Source of the DNA: Chitinophaga sp. HK235
GTDB taxonomy: Bacteria; Bacteroidota; Bacteroidia; Chitinophagales; Chitinophagaceae
Assembly: GCF_018255755.1 (NCBI RefSeq)
Contig: NZ_CP073766.1
Span: forward strand, 7,438,501-7,502,500
Direction of reading: 5' to 3'
Length of the DNA stretch: 64,000 bases
Below are positions 17,019 through 26,063 of this stretch, piece after piece. Below the pieces are notes generated by a model, which saw only the letters and a program-made list of their open reading frames with translations, did no database searches and was not told the origin of the DNA. Each line of letters opens with the position of its first letter. The stretch's first letter is position 1. The translations under genes were made by a program, and so were the position numbers.

Positions 17019-17927
17019 TTATTGTACCCGGTAGGACACAAAAGCGAGGTGCCTGCCATCGGGTGACCACGAAGGTACATTGATTGTGCCTTGTCCTCCA
17101 AAGAAAACAGGTGTTAAATCGCGAACGGTCTGTGTAACGATGTCGAGTAAACGAAGTTGCACGTTTTTTCCAAAGGGATGGTCTTGTTGCTGATCTTCCA
17201 TAAAACTAAGGAATACCACGAGTTTGCCGTTGGGAGAAGGATGGGGGAACCAGTTGGCATAATGGTCGTCGGTAAGCTGCTGTGGGTCCTGGCCATCGGC
17301 ATCCATACGCCAGATCTGCATGCGGCCGGTACGGAAGGAGTTGAAGTAGATGTATTTGCCATCGGGCGAGAAATCGGGACCGTCGTCCAGCCCTTTTTCG
17401 TGGGTGAGCCTTTTTTCAGTGCCACCATCGGCCGGCACGGTATAGATATCAAAATCGCCGTTGCGCAGGCTTACAAAGGCGAGTGTTTTACCGTCGGGGC
17501 TCCAGCCGTGCCAGAAGGCGGGCGACTGCCGGATCAGCGGTTTTATAGGCCCGCCTTCGGCAGGGGCGGTGTAGAGGAAGGAACCGTCGCCGGTGGTTTG
17601 CCGGTAGCCGCTGATGACTACCTGCTGCCCGTCCGGGGAAAAACCATGGTCGTTGTTGGCCGACAGGCTGCTGTCCAGCGGTAGCTCGTCTACGATGCCG
17701 TCGTTCAGCCAGTAACGGTACAACCGGCCTTTTTTATTGAAAAGAAGATACCGGCCATCTTTCGACCAGTTGGGGGCTTCAAAGAGCGCCGGCTCGGAAT
17801 ACACGACCGTTCTTTTCCCGGTCTTCACATCGATCGTTTCCAGAAAACTATGTACTGTTGCCTGTGCGGCGCAGTTACTGGCATACAGTCCGCAGAGGCA
17901 TGCCCATAATAAGATGCGTATAGTCAT
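17019..17927 (-). CDS. TolB-like beta-propeller protein, secreted
   Basis: Protein of 302 residues with a signal peptide (ILLWACLCGLYASNCAAQ) and at least five PD40/TolB-type blades marked by WSKDGRYLLF, FSPDGQQVVIS, WSPDGKTLAFVS, FSPDGKYIYFNS and WSPDGRHLAFVS. Such propellers bind partners or substrates in the periplasm; no catalytic domain is attached. It is transcribed just ahead of the GH3 glucosidase, so it may assist with the same glycan. Only family-level assignment is possible. Confidence 0.85.
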   Translation of the reverse strand: MTIRILLWACLCGLYASNCAAQATVHSFLETIDVKTGKRTVVYSEPALFEAPNWSKDGRYLLFNKKGRLYRYWLNDGIVDELPLDSSLSANNDHGFSPDGQQVVISGYRQTTGDGSFLYTAPAEGGPIKPLIRQSPAFWHGWSPDGKTLAFVSLRNGDFDIYTVPADGGTEKRLTHEKGLDDGPDFSPDGKYIYFNSFRTGRMQIWRMDADGQDPQQLTDDHYANWFPHPSPNGKLVVFLSFMEDQQQDHPFGKNVQLRLLDIVTQTVRDLTPVFFGGQGTINVPSWSPDGRHLAFVSYRVQ

Positions 17928-18150
17928 ATGCGTGATATAGCCGTGTTTTCAGGTGAAATAATAAATGGGGAAAGGGGTATACTGCCGGGCTCAACATCCT
18001 GGTACTTCAGAAAGATAAAAAGTCTTTTTAATATTCGGAAGGCTAATTATTTGGATGGCTGAATGCAGGTACTGGCATTGTCCGGACTTTTTGTCCTGGT
18101 TACCCCCGGGAAATGCCGGACTCCACCCATGATGGGAACGGGGGATATAG

Positions 18151-18158
18151 TAAGTTTG
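18151..18158 (+). promoter_or_regulatory. TAnnTTTG -7 element
   Basis: TAAGTTTG, 17 nt before the ATG at 18176. No TTG at the expected -33 distance. Confidence 0.35.
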
Positions 18159-18175
18159 TATAAAACAGCAGGGTT

Positions 18176-18595
18176 ATGGAAAAATTTATCCTGGAACAAG
18201 ACATCCCGGTGTTTTATGTAGAGGCATCCAGTTTCCCGGAAGGCATCCTGGCGGCTTTTAAAAAATTATATGCATTGTTGCCGGATCTCAATGGCCGGCG
18301 TTTTTTCGGCATCTCTTACCCCGACAGGAGCGGCCGGATCATTTACAAAGCAGCTGTGGCGGAGAATGCTCCGGGAGAAGCCAGCCAGTATGGCTGTCCT
18401 GTTTTTACCATCCATAAAGGAGAATATATGAGTGAACTCCTGAAAAGCCAGGAGGGCAACGGCCGGCTGATCGGAGAGATTTTTCAGCAGCTGCTGGCAC
18501 ATCCCGATCTGGATAAAAACGGCTACTGCCTGGAGATGTACCTGGAAGATACCACTGTGCGCTGTATGGTGCCGCTGCTACCAAAGAATTCATAA
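18176..18595 (+). CDS. Small GyrI-like/effector-binding-type protein (tentative)
   Basis: Protein of 139 residues without signal peptide or membrane segment. The layout of PVFYVEASSFPEGILAAFKK, GRRFFGISYPDRSGRIIYKA and CLEMYLEDTTVRCMVPL resembles the stand-alone GyrI-like small-molecule-binding domain found at the C-terminus of some AraC/MerR regulators. I recognise this only by overall pattern. The start at 18176 is supported by a TAAGTTTG element just upstream. It is followed 52 bp later by the DUF3175 gene. Confidence 0.6.
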   Translation: MEKFILEQDIPVFYVEASSFPEGILAAFKKLYALLPDLNGRRFFGISYPDRSGRIIYKAAVAENAPGEASQYGCPVFTIHKGEYMSELLKSQEGNGRLIGEIFQQLLAHPDLDKNGYCLEMYLEDTTVRCMVPLLPKNS

Positions 18596-18647
18596 AGGCC
18601 GGAGACAGGGGCATTTTTTTTGAGCACAGTTATTAAACCGTGCTTGT

Positions 18648-18944
18648 ATGAAAACAAAGAAAAAGGATACGCAGTCCGGGAGATGGTCTGCAGCGGTGAC
18701 AAGCACCAGCAACGCCCTGGACCTGGAAGAAGGGGTATTTACTTCTGATAACCCTGCGGCGATCGCAGCCTCACTAAAACGTTCTGCCTTGCGCAGTAAC
18801 CGGCGCAAGGGCACTCCTTTCCAATCTGCTATGTCTATGTTAAATTTTTATATCAATAGGGCGGGTAAAAATCTTCCCGAAAAACAGCGACAGGTGCTGG
18901 AAGCCGCGAAGGGTAAGCTAAGGGAAGCTTTCGGTAAAGCCTGA
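18648..18944 (+). CDS. DUF3175 protein
   Basis: Small basic protein of 98 residues matching the DUF3175 family over its whole length: SGRWSAAVTSTSNALDLEEG, FTSDNPAAIAASLKRSA and SAMSMLNFYINRAGKNLP are the conserved blocks. Function of the family is unknown; members are usually short single-domain cytoplasmic proteins. Probably the second gene after the small protein at 18176. Confidence 0.85.
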   Translation: MKTKKKDTQSGRWSAAVTSTSNALDLEEGVFTSDNPAAIAASLKRSALRSNRRKGTPFQSAMSMLNFYINRAGKNLPEKQRQVLEAAKGKLREAFGKA

Positions 18945-19383
18945 GTACAGCCTTTTGCCGGTAGGGAAAAAACGGAAAACGGATTTCCGCTTCTTCCCGT
19001 ATACCGGCGGATATCAGCCAATATGGAAAAATGGTCAACGTGGTGCTGATAAAAGACAGCTTTTTGCAGACAATAGTTGATCGCATGGTAAGGCGCTTTT
19101 AATGGAGTATGAATTCAACGGGTTAGTTAGCAGCGGTCAGGCCTGGCCTGACTCTCCTCTTGTTCTTCTTCAGGTTCCCATTCTAAGAATATACAGACCA
19201 AAGACTACGCCATCTGCCATATACCGCCTGAAGCCCTGCCGTAGGACCGATAAGTGCGGAAACCCTTACTCATCCGATAATAGGAGTGAAACAGAGTGGG
19301 AGATATTTTACAGCATGTATCCGGTAAAAAGCAGCCGCAAAAGGCTGTCCCCGCAAAAATTAGTATCTTTGCACGCATTTTTA
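18945..19383. other. Intergenic region of about 440 bp
   Basis: No convincing gene or structured RNA was seen. A reading frame runs in from 19102, but its first ~94 codons look non-coding. The only signal noted is TATCTTTG at 19364-19371, a -7-like element close before the PhnA gene. Confidence 0.5.
19364..19371 (+). promoter_or_regulatory. TAnnTTTG -7 element for phnA
   Basis: TATCTTTG, 12 nt before the ATG at 19384, which implies a very short leader. It supports the short form of PhnA over the reading from 19102. No -33 TTG is visible. Confidence 0.45.
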
Positions 19384-19977
19384 ATGAGCGAAACAATGAA
19401 ACTGGAAGAACAATTACAGCAAAGAAGCGACAACAAATGTGAACTCTGCGGAGCAGAGGAAACCCTGAAGATGTATGATGTGGCCCCTCGTTCCGGCGAT
19501 GGTCCCGACAGTACTATCCTGATCTGTGATACCTGCCGTGCGCAGATAGACCGGAAGGCAGAGCTGGACAGTAAACACTGGAACTGCCTGACCACAGCTA
19601 TGTGGAGCGAAGTACCCGGCGTACAGGTGGTAGCCTGGCGTATGCTGCACCGCCTCAAAAATGAAAGCTGGGCCATGGAAAGCCTGGACATGATGTTCCT
19701 CGACGAGGAAACACTGGCCTGGGCACAGGCTACCGGTGATCATGATAATGATGACGCCGTAGAGCTGCACAGAGACTGCAATGGCAACGTATTGCAGAAC
19801 GGGGACAGCGTTACCCTCATCAAATCCCTGGACGTAAAAGGCTCCACGCTGAATGCCAAAATGGGCACCGTTGTTAAAAACATACGGCTGGTGGAAGACA
19901 ATACCGAACAGATAGAAGGTAAGATAGAAGGACAGCTGATCGTGATTCTCACGAAATATGTCAGAAAGCAGAGCTAA
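19384..19977 (+). CDS. PhnA/YjdM-family zinc-ribbon protein, extended
   Basis: Cytoplasmic protein of 197 residues. The N-terminal zinc ribbon has CELCGAEE and CDTCRAQ as paired Cys motifs. The C-terminal PhnA domain includes ELHRDCNGNVLQNGDSVTLI, KSLDVKGSTLNAKMGTVVKN and ends in GQLIVILTKYVRKQS. The E. coli homologue is about 110 residues; the ~80 extra residues between ribbon and C-terminal domain (HWNCLTTAMWSEVPGVQVVA and following) are usual in a longer Bacteroidota form. Despite its name the family has no proven phosphonate role. The ATG at 19396 is a second possible start. The gene ends 1 bp from the end of the convergent response-regulator gene. Confidence 0.88.
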   Translation: MSETMKLEEQLQQRSDNKCELCGAEETLKMYDVAPRSGDGPDSTILICDTCRAQIDRKAELDSKHWNCLTTAMWSEVPGVQVVAWRMLHRLKNESWAMESLDMMFLDEETLAWAQATGDHDNDDAVELHRDCNGNVLQNGDSVTLIKSLDVKGSTLNAKMGTVVKNIRLVEDNTEQIEGKIEGQLIVILTKYVRKQS

Positions 19978-19978
19978 T

Positions 19979-20674
19979 CTATCTCGGCATATTGATCGCT
20001 TCCATGAATTGTTTCAGGTAGGCATCGCCGATGGGCACACAGTGCGGACCGGTAAAAATGCGCTGTTTCTCGATACTGTCGATTTTATCCAGTGAGATAA
20101 TATAGGATTTATGTACCCGTAAAAAGCGGAAGGGCGCCAGTATCTCTTCAAAGCTGCGAAGGTTCTGTAAGGTCAGTATCTTTTGTTTGGGAGTCTGGAT
20201 GGCCACGTAATTGCGGAGTGCTTCCACAAAAAGGATGTCTTTTACATCTACGCGTACGATACGTTTGTCGGTACGCACAAAAATATAATCGGTGCCGGAA
20301 GGCTGTGAAACGGTGACTGTGCTTTTGGCCAGTACCCGTTGCACAGCCCTGGCAAACCGTTCGAATGACACGGGTTTCAGCAGATAGTCGATCGCTTCCC
20401 GGTCAAATCCTTCTACGGCATATTCATCGTAGGCAGATACCAATACCACCTGCACACCCGGAGGGGCCAGCTGCATCAGCTCCAGCCCGCTCAGTTCCTG
20501 CATCTGTATATCCAGAAAAATAAGATCTGTCTTCTCCTGCTTTACAAAAGCGAGTGCTTCCATCGGATTGTGGAAAACCTTTACCAGCTGCAGGTCCGGC
20601 GTTTTATGAATAAACGATACCAGTACCTGTGCCGCGAGCGGTTCATCATCTACCACGATACACTTTACTCCCAT
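19979..20674 (-). CDS. LytTR-family response regulator
   Basis: Protein of 231 residues. The receiver domain has acidic residues in VDDEPLAA, the phospho-acceptor Asp in LIFLDIQM, and the conserved Lys in LLKPVSFERF. The C-terminal LytTR DNA-binding domain shows DYIFVRTDKRIVRVDVKDIL, RNYVAIQT and FLRVHKSYIISLDKIDSIEK. It would act as a transcription factor phosphorylated by the LytS-type kinase encoded 4 bp upstream. The operon is divergent from the second susCD cluster, which is a plausible target. The C-terminal end abuts the convergent phnA gene with 1 bp between stops. Confidence 0.95.
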   Translation of the reverse strand: MGVKCIVVDDEPLAAQVLVSFIHKTPDLQLVKVFHNPMEALAFVKQEKTDLIFLDIQMQELSGLELMQLAPPGVQVVLVSAYDEYAVEGFDREAIDYLLKPVSFERFARAVQRVLAKSTVTVSQPSGTDYIFVRTDKRIVRVDVKDILFVEALRNYVAIQTPKQKILTLQNLRSFEEILAPFRFLRVHKSYIISLDKIDSIEKQRIFTGPHCVPIGDAYLKQFMEAINMPR

Positions 20675-20678
20675 ATCC

Positions 20679-21740
20679 TTACCAATTGATCACTAAATTA
20701 ATAAAATATTCTTCTCCTGTATCCCGGATGTCGAGCTGATGCCGGCCAGGATATAGCAGCTGCAGGCGTTTCCGGACATTGTCCAGGCCTATGCCTCCGG
20801 TTTTGTCGCGTTGTTGTCCGGAGATATAGTTATGTACGCTGAAAGAAAGTTGTTGCTCATCACAAACCATGGTGATGGTCACGGGTCTGCCCGGACGGTT
20901 GCTGACACCGTGTTTGAAGGCATTTTCCACAAAAGGTACCAGCAACAGCGGTGCGATGGCCTTGTCGGGCAGTATCGCGGGCAAACTGAAAACAATGCCT
21001 TCGTTATATCCGGTACGCAACCGTTGCAGGGTGACGAAGTCCTGCAGATAACTGATTTCTTCCCCGATAGGGGCGCGGTAGGAAATATCGGAAGGCTGAT
21101 GTACCATATAAGACAGCAGGTGGGTGAGGGTTTTATTGGCCCGCACTACTTCCGGAGAGCCCATCAATGCCAGCGAATAGATGCTGTTTAAACTGTTGAT
21201 CAGAAAATGGGAGTTGAGCTGCATTTTCAGAAACCCTGATTCGGCCTGTATTTGCTGTTGTTGTAACACGGCTCTTCTTTTTTCTTCCTGTAACCATAAA
21301 ACAAAAAGCCGGAAGGAAAACGCGGCGATCACAATGATCACATTGCTCCAGAGCCCGCTGATAAAGTATTCCCCCAGGGAAGTATATACGTGTACTTTCT
21401 GCCGGTTGACAATCTGATGTCCTCTGTACAAAAGATCCTGTGCAAAAAAGAGTTTTACGAAACCGTATTTCAGCAGTGTAAATGCCGGGATAATGAACAA
21501 TACAGACACCAGCAGCCGCGTCCGGTGACGCTTTTCAAAGAAGGGTGTGGCTATCCAGCGCAGGCAGGTGTAGAACAGCAGGAAGTTGAGCAGGCCCAGT
21601 GCGCCACTGTTGATATGTACCGTGCGTATGCTTTTTTCGTTGAAACGGGTAAGGGTCATCAGATTGCTGCTATACACCAACAGGAGCCAGCCCAGCAGCA
21701 ACCAAATAAATTCCCGGATATGTTGACGGATACTATACAT
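20679..21740 (-). CDS. LytS/YehU-type sensor histidine kinase
   Basis: Inner-membrane kinase of 353 residues. Four hydrophobic segments lie in the first ~160 residues, then the His_kinase domain with LKMQLNSHFLINSLNSIYSL, where the His is the phospho-acceptor. The ATPase part has APLLLVPFVENAFKHGVSNR (N-box) and GGIGLDNVRKRLQLLY (G-box). These residues are those expected of an active enzyme. It partners the LytTR regulator just downstream and overlaps by 8 nt the degenerate paralogue upstream, so all three are translated from one message. Confidence 0.95.
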   Translation of the reverse strand: MYSIRQHIREFIWLLLGWLLLVYSSNLMTLTRFNEKSIRTVHINSGALGLLNFLLFYTCLRWIATPFFEKRHRTRLLVSVLFIIPAFTLLKYGFVKLFFAQDLLYRGHQIVNRQKVHVYTSLGEYFISGLWSNVIIVIAAFSFRLFVLWLQEEKRRAVLQQQQIQAESGFLKMQLNSHFLINSLNSIYSLALMGSPEVVRANKTLTHLLSYMVHQPSDISYRAPIGEEISYLQDFVTLQRLRTGYNEGIVFSLPAILPDKAIAPLLLVPFVENAFKHGVSNRPGRPVTITMVCDEQQLSFSVHNYISGQQRDKTGGIGLDNVRKRLQLLYPGRHQLDIRDTGEEYFINLVINW

Positions 21741-22692
21741 AGTCGGGATATAATTTTATCTGATGATTTGCATGGATGGTATAAAAAGATTGCAGCGAGA
21801 GTGTTAAAGTGTCTTGCTGTATCTGGACGTGGACGACTAAAGGTCCGCTGGTATCTTTGAGTTGTTGAAGGGCTGCTTCAGTAGCATGTTGCAGCAGTAA
21901 TGCTTCGAGTGTGCCCTGCTGTGTTTCTCCGATGATAGACAATTCCAGCTGCTGGCCTGGATTACACAGGTTACGCAATTCTACGTACCGTTCAAAATTG
22001 AGCAGTTCTTTCCAGAGGCTGACCCTTTCTTTTTCCAGTGCTTTATCGTACAACATATACCGCAGGAGATCAGATAACAGGAGAATGGCTTTCACGCCTT
22101 CTTTGTCGCGTCGTTGCTCATCTTCCAGGATAGGAGTGAGTTGTTGCAGATTGTGCAGCAAGAGGCGTGAATTCTCCTGCATGCGTATATAACGTATCCG
22201 TGCGGCTTCTGCGGCGCTGGCCAGCAGACGGTCCTGTGGCCCTGTGTGTTGCCTTTGTAATAACAGCCTATAGCTATAGGCCAGGATAGCCACGCCCAGA
22301 CCGGTTTTGGTGGCCAGCAGGAAGTAGTTGAAAAAACTCATGTACTGGTTTTTCTTTCCTATAAAGGAGTAAAGTTTTACCAGCACCTGGTCGGGAAAGA
22401 AAAAATAACCGATGGCATATTTAATCAGCGCAAATGCAAATATAGCTGTGAAAACCCGCACTATGGCTTGTACCGGCTGTCGCCGCCTGATTGGTTCGGG
22501 GAGTAGCACAAACGCCAGCAGGAAAAACAACTGGAAGTTGATAAAGCCATACAGGACCTGCTGTACCAGTACCAGCTTCAATCCGAAGGCAGAGCGGAAA
22601 TTGAGCTTGATCATCGGGTAGGCATAGAGTAATATTAATGCCATCCAGACAGCGAGGTGAATAAAATACCGGTATGGTTTATTGTGTCGCAT
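21733..22692 (-). CDS. Degenerate LytS-like kinase (pseudokinase), membrane-bound
   Basis: Protein of 319 residues with the same layout as the kinase encoded next: four hydrophobic segments in the first ~150 residues, then a domain alignable to His_kinase. The H-box equivalent reads IRMQENSRLLLHNLQQLTPI, with Arg where the phospho-acceptor His should be. The N-box equivalent reads EALLLQHATEAALQQL instead of PxLLxxxxENAxKHG, and the G-box is absent. It should therefore be unable to autophosphorylate or bind ATP normally. The frame is intact and its stop overlaps the active kinase start by 8 nt, so it is probably a functional partner, such as a heterodimer or sensing subunit, rather than a decayed gene. 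Confidence 0.8.
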   Translation of the reverse strand: MRHNKPYRYFIHLAVWMALILLYAYPMIKLNFRSAFGLKLVLVQQVLYGFINFQLFFLLAFVLLPEPIRRRQPVQAIVRVFTAIFAFALIKYAIGYFFFPDQVLVKLYSFIGKKNQYMSFFNYFLLATKTGLGVAILAYSYRLLLQRQHTGPQDRLLASAAEAARIRYIRMQENSRLLLHNLQQLTPILEDEQRRDKEGVKAILLLSDLLRYMLYDKALEKERVSLWKELLNFERYVELRNLCNPGQQLELSIIGETQQGTLEALLLQHATEAALQQLKDTSGPLVVHVQIQQDTLTLSLQSFYTIHANHQIKLYPDYV

Positions 22693-22995
22693 CGGTTAAC
22701 AAGATAGTATATGCCTGTTTGTTTTCTGCATAAAATGAAAGCTATTTTTTTCGTCCCTGTAAAGTGCCGGTTGGTACTTTTAAAAAGATGGTTGATACCT
22801 TCCAAACCCTTATTCCTGGCTGAAATGATGCCATTGTCTCCGGAAGTGGTTCATCCCTGCAAAAGGCGGGAATATACATTTACGTGCCCGGTATGTCCAT
22901 TATCCGGAGTGAAATATAGTGCGATCACTATTTTGGCAATATTATCAGGGGACAGTACAGTAACCATCGTAAAAATCAACCAACCAACCATTAGT
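22693..22995. other. Divergent regulatory region between LytTR operon and susC
   Basis: About 300 bp between divergent starts at 22692 (-) and 22996 (+). It should hold promoters for both directions and possibly LytTR sites. No octamer matching TAnnTTTG was found at a convincing place, and I could not identify a paired direct repeat with confidence. A frame open from 22711 into susC is not judged to be coding before 22996. Confidence 0.5.
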
Positions 22996-25900
22996 ATGAG
23001 AAAGTCTGTATTATTTATCCTTTTATGCATGTCCGGTTTGTCCGCCTATGCACAACAGGTGTTAAAAGGGACGGTGAAAGATGCCACCTCCCGGCAACCG
23101 GTCCCGGGAGCGACCGTTAAAGTAGTAGGAACGGCCAAAGGTGTTACCACCAACGACAAAGGAGAATTTGAAATCAATGTACCGGCCAATGCGCAGTTAC
23201 AGATCTCTTCTATGGGATTTGAAAATGTAATGATCGCCGCCACGTTGATACCTGCAGGACCGGTAATGATGAAAGTCAGAATGGTGGATGTGAAGGAAGC
23301 GGTAGTGATAGGATACGGTACCCAACAAAAAGGTAATCTGACCAACTCTATTTCCACTGTAAAAAGTACTGAACTTACTGCAGAGAAAAATATTGCCAGC
23401 GACTTCGGAAAGGCGCTGCAGGGCCGTGTTCCGGGGGTATACATCGCTTCCCGTGAAGGTACTCCCGGCAACGCGGCCAGCATCATGATACGGGGGGCGC
23501 AGTCAGTGAGTGCATCAGCTACCAACCCACTGATCGTGATCGACGGACTAGTGGTAGATGGCAACACCATCTCTATCAACAGTATCAATCCCCAGGACAT
23601 CGAATCCGTGGAAGTGCTGAAAGACGCTGCATCTGCTGCGATCTACGGTGCCAGAGGATCTACCGGTGTGATCATCATCACTACCAAAAAAGGAAGGGCT
23701 AACAGCAAACCCACGCTGAATGTGAATATGTACACCGGTATGAATAATGTGCCTACTTCCCGCCACATGATGAACACCGCTGAATATACCAGTGCTTTCA
23801 ACGATTCGCGTAATAACCGTATCAGTGATATTGACAACAAACTGGCTAGTCCCGGTAATCTCACCATCGGACAGATCAAACAGCTGAACGATGAAAAGAC
23901 CATGCTGAAAAACCAGCTGGCAGGCCTTAACATGGCCGACCGCAGCATCGACTGGCTGGACAGAATCAAACATAAAAACGCGCCAGTGAATAATCTGCAG
24001 GCTAGCATGAGCGGCGGTGGCGATAAAAACAACTATTATATATCGCTCGGCCGCTATGCGGAAACAGCTTCCATGGGCACCGGCAAATACGAACGTATCA
24101 CCGGCCGCCTCGATGTAACGCAGCAGGTGAACAACTGGCTGAAGGTGAATGGTAACATCAATATTACCCAGGGTGTCAACAAAGACATGTCCAATCCTAT
24201 TGCAACAGCAATGACTGCGCGCCCTGATACGCCCGAAGATCCGGTCTTCCTGCCTGATGGTACACTGGGATATTACATCGGTATACAGCAGCATCCGCTG
24301 GGCGCTATGATGGACAATAAAAACAAAAACAAAACAAGCATATACCTGGGAAGTCTTTCCGCTGATCTTCAGTTGATAAAGGAATTATCTTTCCGCTCTT
24401 CTTTTAATGCTACCAAATACAATGGACTGAGCACCAGTTTCCTGCCTCCCACCGGATATCAGGGGGCTTTTAATAACGGCATGTTTAAAACACAGGGTAC
24501 CGACAACTTCTCCTATAATTTCGATAACTACTTTACCTACAATAAAAGAGTCAGCAAGCTGGGCATCAATGCCACACTGGGTTATACCTACTATAGCAAT
24601 GAACTGAACTCTTTTGGTTATGAGTTGTACGGCTTTCCAAAAATTGACAATATCACCGGCGGTGGCGCCGCTGCTACTTATGGCAGTACCGCCAATATCG
24701 GCAATATGAATACCAATAACAAGGAAATATCAGACGCTTATTTTTTCCGTACAGGTTTAGATTGGGAGGGTAAATACCTGCTGAATGCTTCCATCCGCCG
24801 CGATGGCTCTTCCAAGCTGGTGAAAGATAATCGTTACAGCTGGTTTCCTTCTGTTTCTGCCGGCTGGGATATGTCCAGAGAAAATTTTCTGAGCAATGTG
24901 AAAATTGTCAATCAGCTGAAACTGCGCACCAGTTATGGTATGAGCGGTAATATGCGTCCGCTGGGATATTTCGACTCGCGTAACCTGATGAAAGCTACTT
25001 CCTATATGGGCAATCAGGCGCTGATGCTGAATACGCTGGTGGGCAATCCCAATATCCGCTGGGAGCGTACCAAACAGCTGGATGCCGGTGTAGACGTGGC
25101 TTTGCTGAATAACCGCCTCACTTTTACTGCCGACTATTATAATAAAATCACCGACGGACTGATGACCAACAACGATGTGTCCTGGATCTATGGTGCCGGC
25201 ACGATGCCCGATAACATCGGCAGCATCCGCAACTACGGCATAGATCTGCAGCTGGCTGTAAGCAGCCGCCAGGGCACGACCATTGGCTGGAGAGTGAGCA
25301 CCAATATGAACATCAACCGCAACAAGATCCTGTCTATGAAAGACTCCACGGCTGTTTTCGGGGCGCTGGTGTTTGGCGGCCCTCAGTCCAGATCTAAAGT
25401 AGGACAGCCTGTTGGTTCTGTGATGGTGTTTGAATCACAGGGTGTAGATCCTCAAACGGGGGATATGATTTATACTGACCGCAACAAAGACGGCAGATGG
25501 GATTCCAACGATTATATCTCTGTACCGATTGCATTGCCCACTTTTACAGGAGGTACCACCCTCACGTTGTCGTATAAACGTTTTACACTGGATGCCCTGT
25601 TTACCTATGTGGTGGGCAACAAGGTCTATGACTATTATGAGCAGACGCTGCGCAACTACAGCCTGGATTATACCAGCGTGATGCCTGATAAATTTGATAA
25701 TCTGGCCAACCGCTGGAAAAAACCGGGCGATGTGTCCGAAGTCCCCAGGGCTATTACTGGTGTGCATGGAGCAGGTCAGACAGCAGACTGGAACAGTAAA
25801 CCATCCACGCAGTTTATTACCGATGCTTCGTATATGCGACTGCGTAACATCTCCCTTGCCTATGTAGTGCCGGCGGCTGTGTTGCAGAAAGCAAAAATCA

Positions 25901-26052
25901 ACCAGGTGCGCGTATATGCTTCGATGGAAAATGTGTTTACCATCACCCAATACAAGGGTTTTGATCCGGAAGCCGTGTCCAATACCGGCATCGTTTCCAC
26001 CAATCTGCCCAATCCGCGCGCTGCAGTAATCGGTATCGACCTGACCTTCTAA
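22996..26052 (+). CDS. SusC-family TonB-dependent receptor without STN domain
   Basis: Outer-membrane transporter of 1018 residues. The signal peptide (MRKSVLFILLCMSGLSAYAQ) is followed directly by the carboxypeptidase-like domain (VLKGTVKDATSRQPVPGATV), a TonB-box-like KEAVVIGYGTQQKGNLTNSI, the plug (ESVEVLKDAASAAIYGARGS) and the barrel, ending AAVIGIDLTF. No STN domain is present, matching the absence of a sigma/FecR pair next to it. The start at 22996 is preferred to the far upstream ATG at 22711 because it begins the signal peptide. It pairs with the SusD 11 bp downstream. Two secreted thioredoxins follow, so the substrate may not be an ordinary glycan. Confidence 0.95.
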   Translation: MRKSVLFILLCMSGLSAYAQQVLKGTVKDATSRQPVPGATVKVVGTAKGVTTNDKGEFEINVPANAQLQISSMGFENVMIAATLIPAGPVMMKVRMVDVKEAVVIGYGTQQKGNLTNSISTVKSTELTAEKNIASDFGKALQGRVPGVYIASREGTPGNAASIMIRGAQSVSASATNPLIVIDGLVVDGNTISINSINPQDIESVEVLKDAASAAIYGARGSTGVIIITTKKGRANSKPTLNVNMYTGMNNVPTSRHMMNTAEYTSAFNDSRNNRISDIDNKLASPGNLTIGQIKQLNDEKTMLKNQLAGLNMADRSIDWLDRIKHKNAPVNNLQASMSGGGDKNNYYISLGRYAETASMGTGKYERITGRLDVTQQVNNWLKVNGNINITQGVNKDMSNPIATAMTARPDTPEDPVFLPDGTLGYYIGIQQHPLGAMMDNKNKNKTSIYLGSLSADLQLIKELSFRSSFNATKYNGLSTSFLPPTGYQGAFNNGMFKTQGTDNFSYNFDNYFTYNKRVSKLGINATLGYTYYSNELNSFGYELYGFPKIDNITGGGAAATYGSTANIGNMNTNNKEISDAYFFRTGLDWEGKYLLNASIRRDGSSKLVKDNRYSWFPSVSAGWDMSRENFLSNVKIVNQLKLRTSYGMSGNMRPLGYFDSRNLMKATSYMGNQALMLNTLVGNPNIRWERTKQLDAGVDVALLNNRLTFTADYYNKITDGLMTNNDVSWIYGAGTMPDNIGSIRNYGIDLQLAVSSRQGTTIGWRVSTNMNINRNKILSMKDSTAVFGALVFGGPQSRSKVGQPVGSVMVFESQGVDPQTGDMIYTDRNKDGRWDSNDYISVPIALPTFTGGTTLTLSYKRFTLDALFTYVVGNKVYDYYEQTLRNYSLDYTSVMPDKFDNLANRWKKPGDVSEVPRAITGVHGAGQTADWNSKPSTQFITDASYMRLRNISLAYVVPAAVLQKAKINQVRVYASMENVFTITQYKGFDPEAVSNTGIVSTNLPNPRAAVIGIDLTF

Positions 26053-26063
26053 TTGAAAACATC

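Noticed and set aside
19102..19383. Upstream extension of the PhnA reading frame
   Set aside because: The residues before 19384 have no family similarity and a -7-like TATCTTTG lies at 19364, so the short form is more likely.
22711..22995. N-terminal extension of the second SusC
   Set aside because: A proper signal peptide begins at 22996; the residues before it are not of STN or other recognised type.
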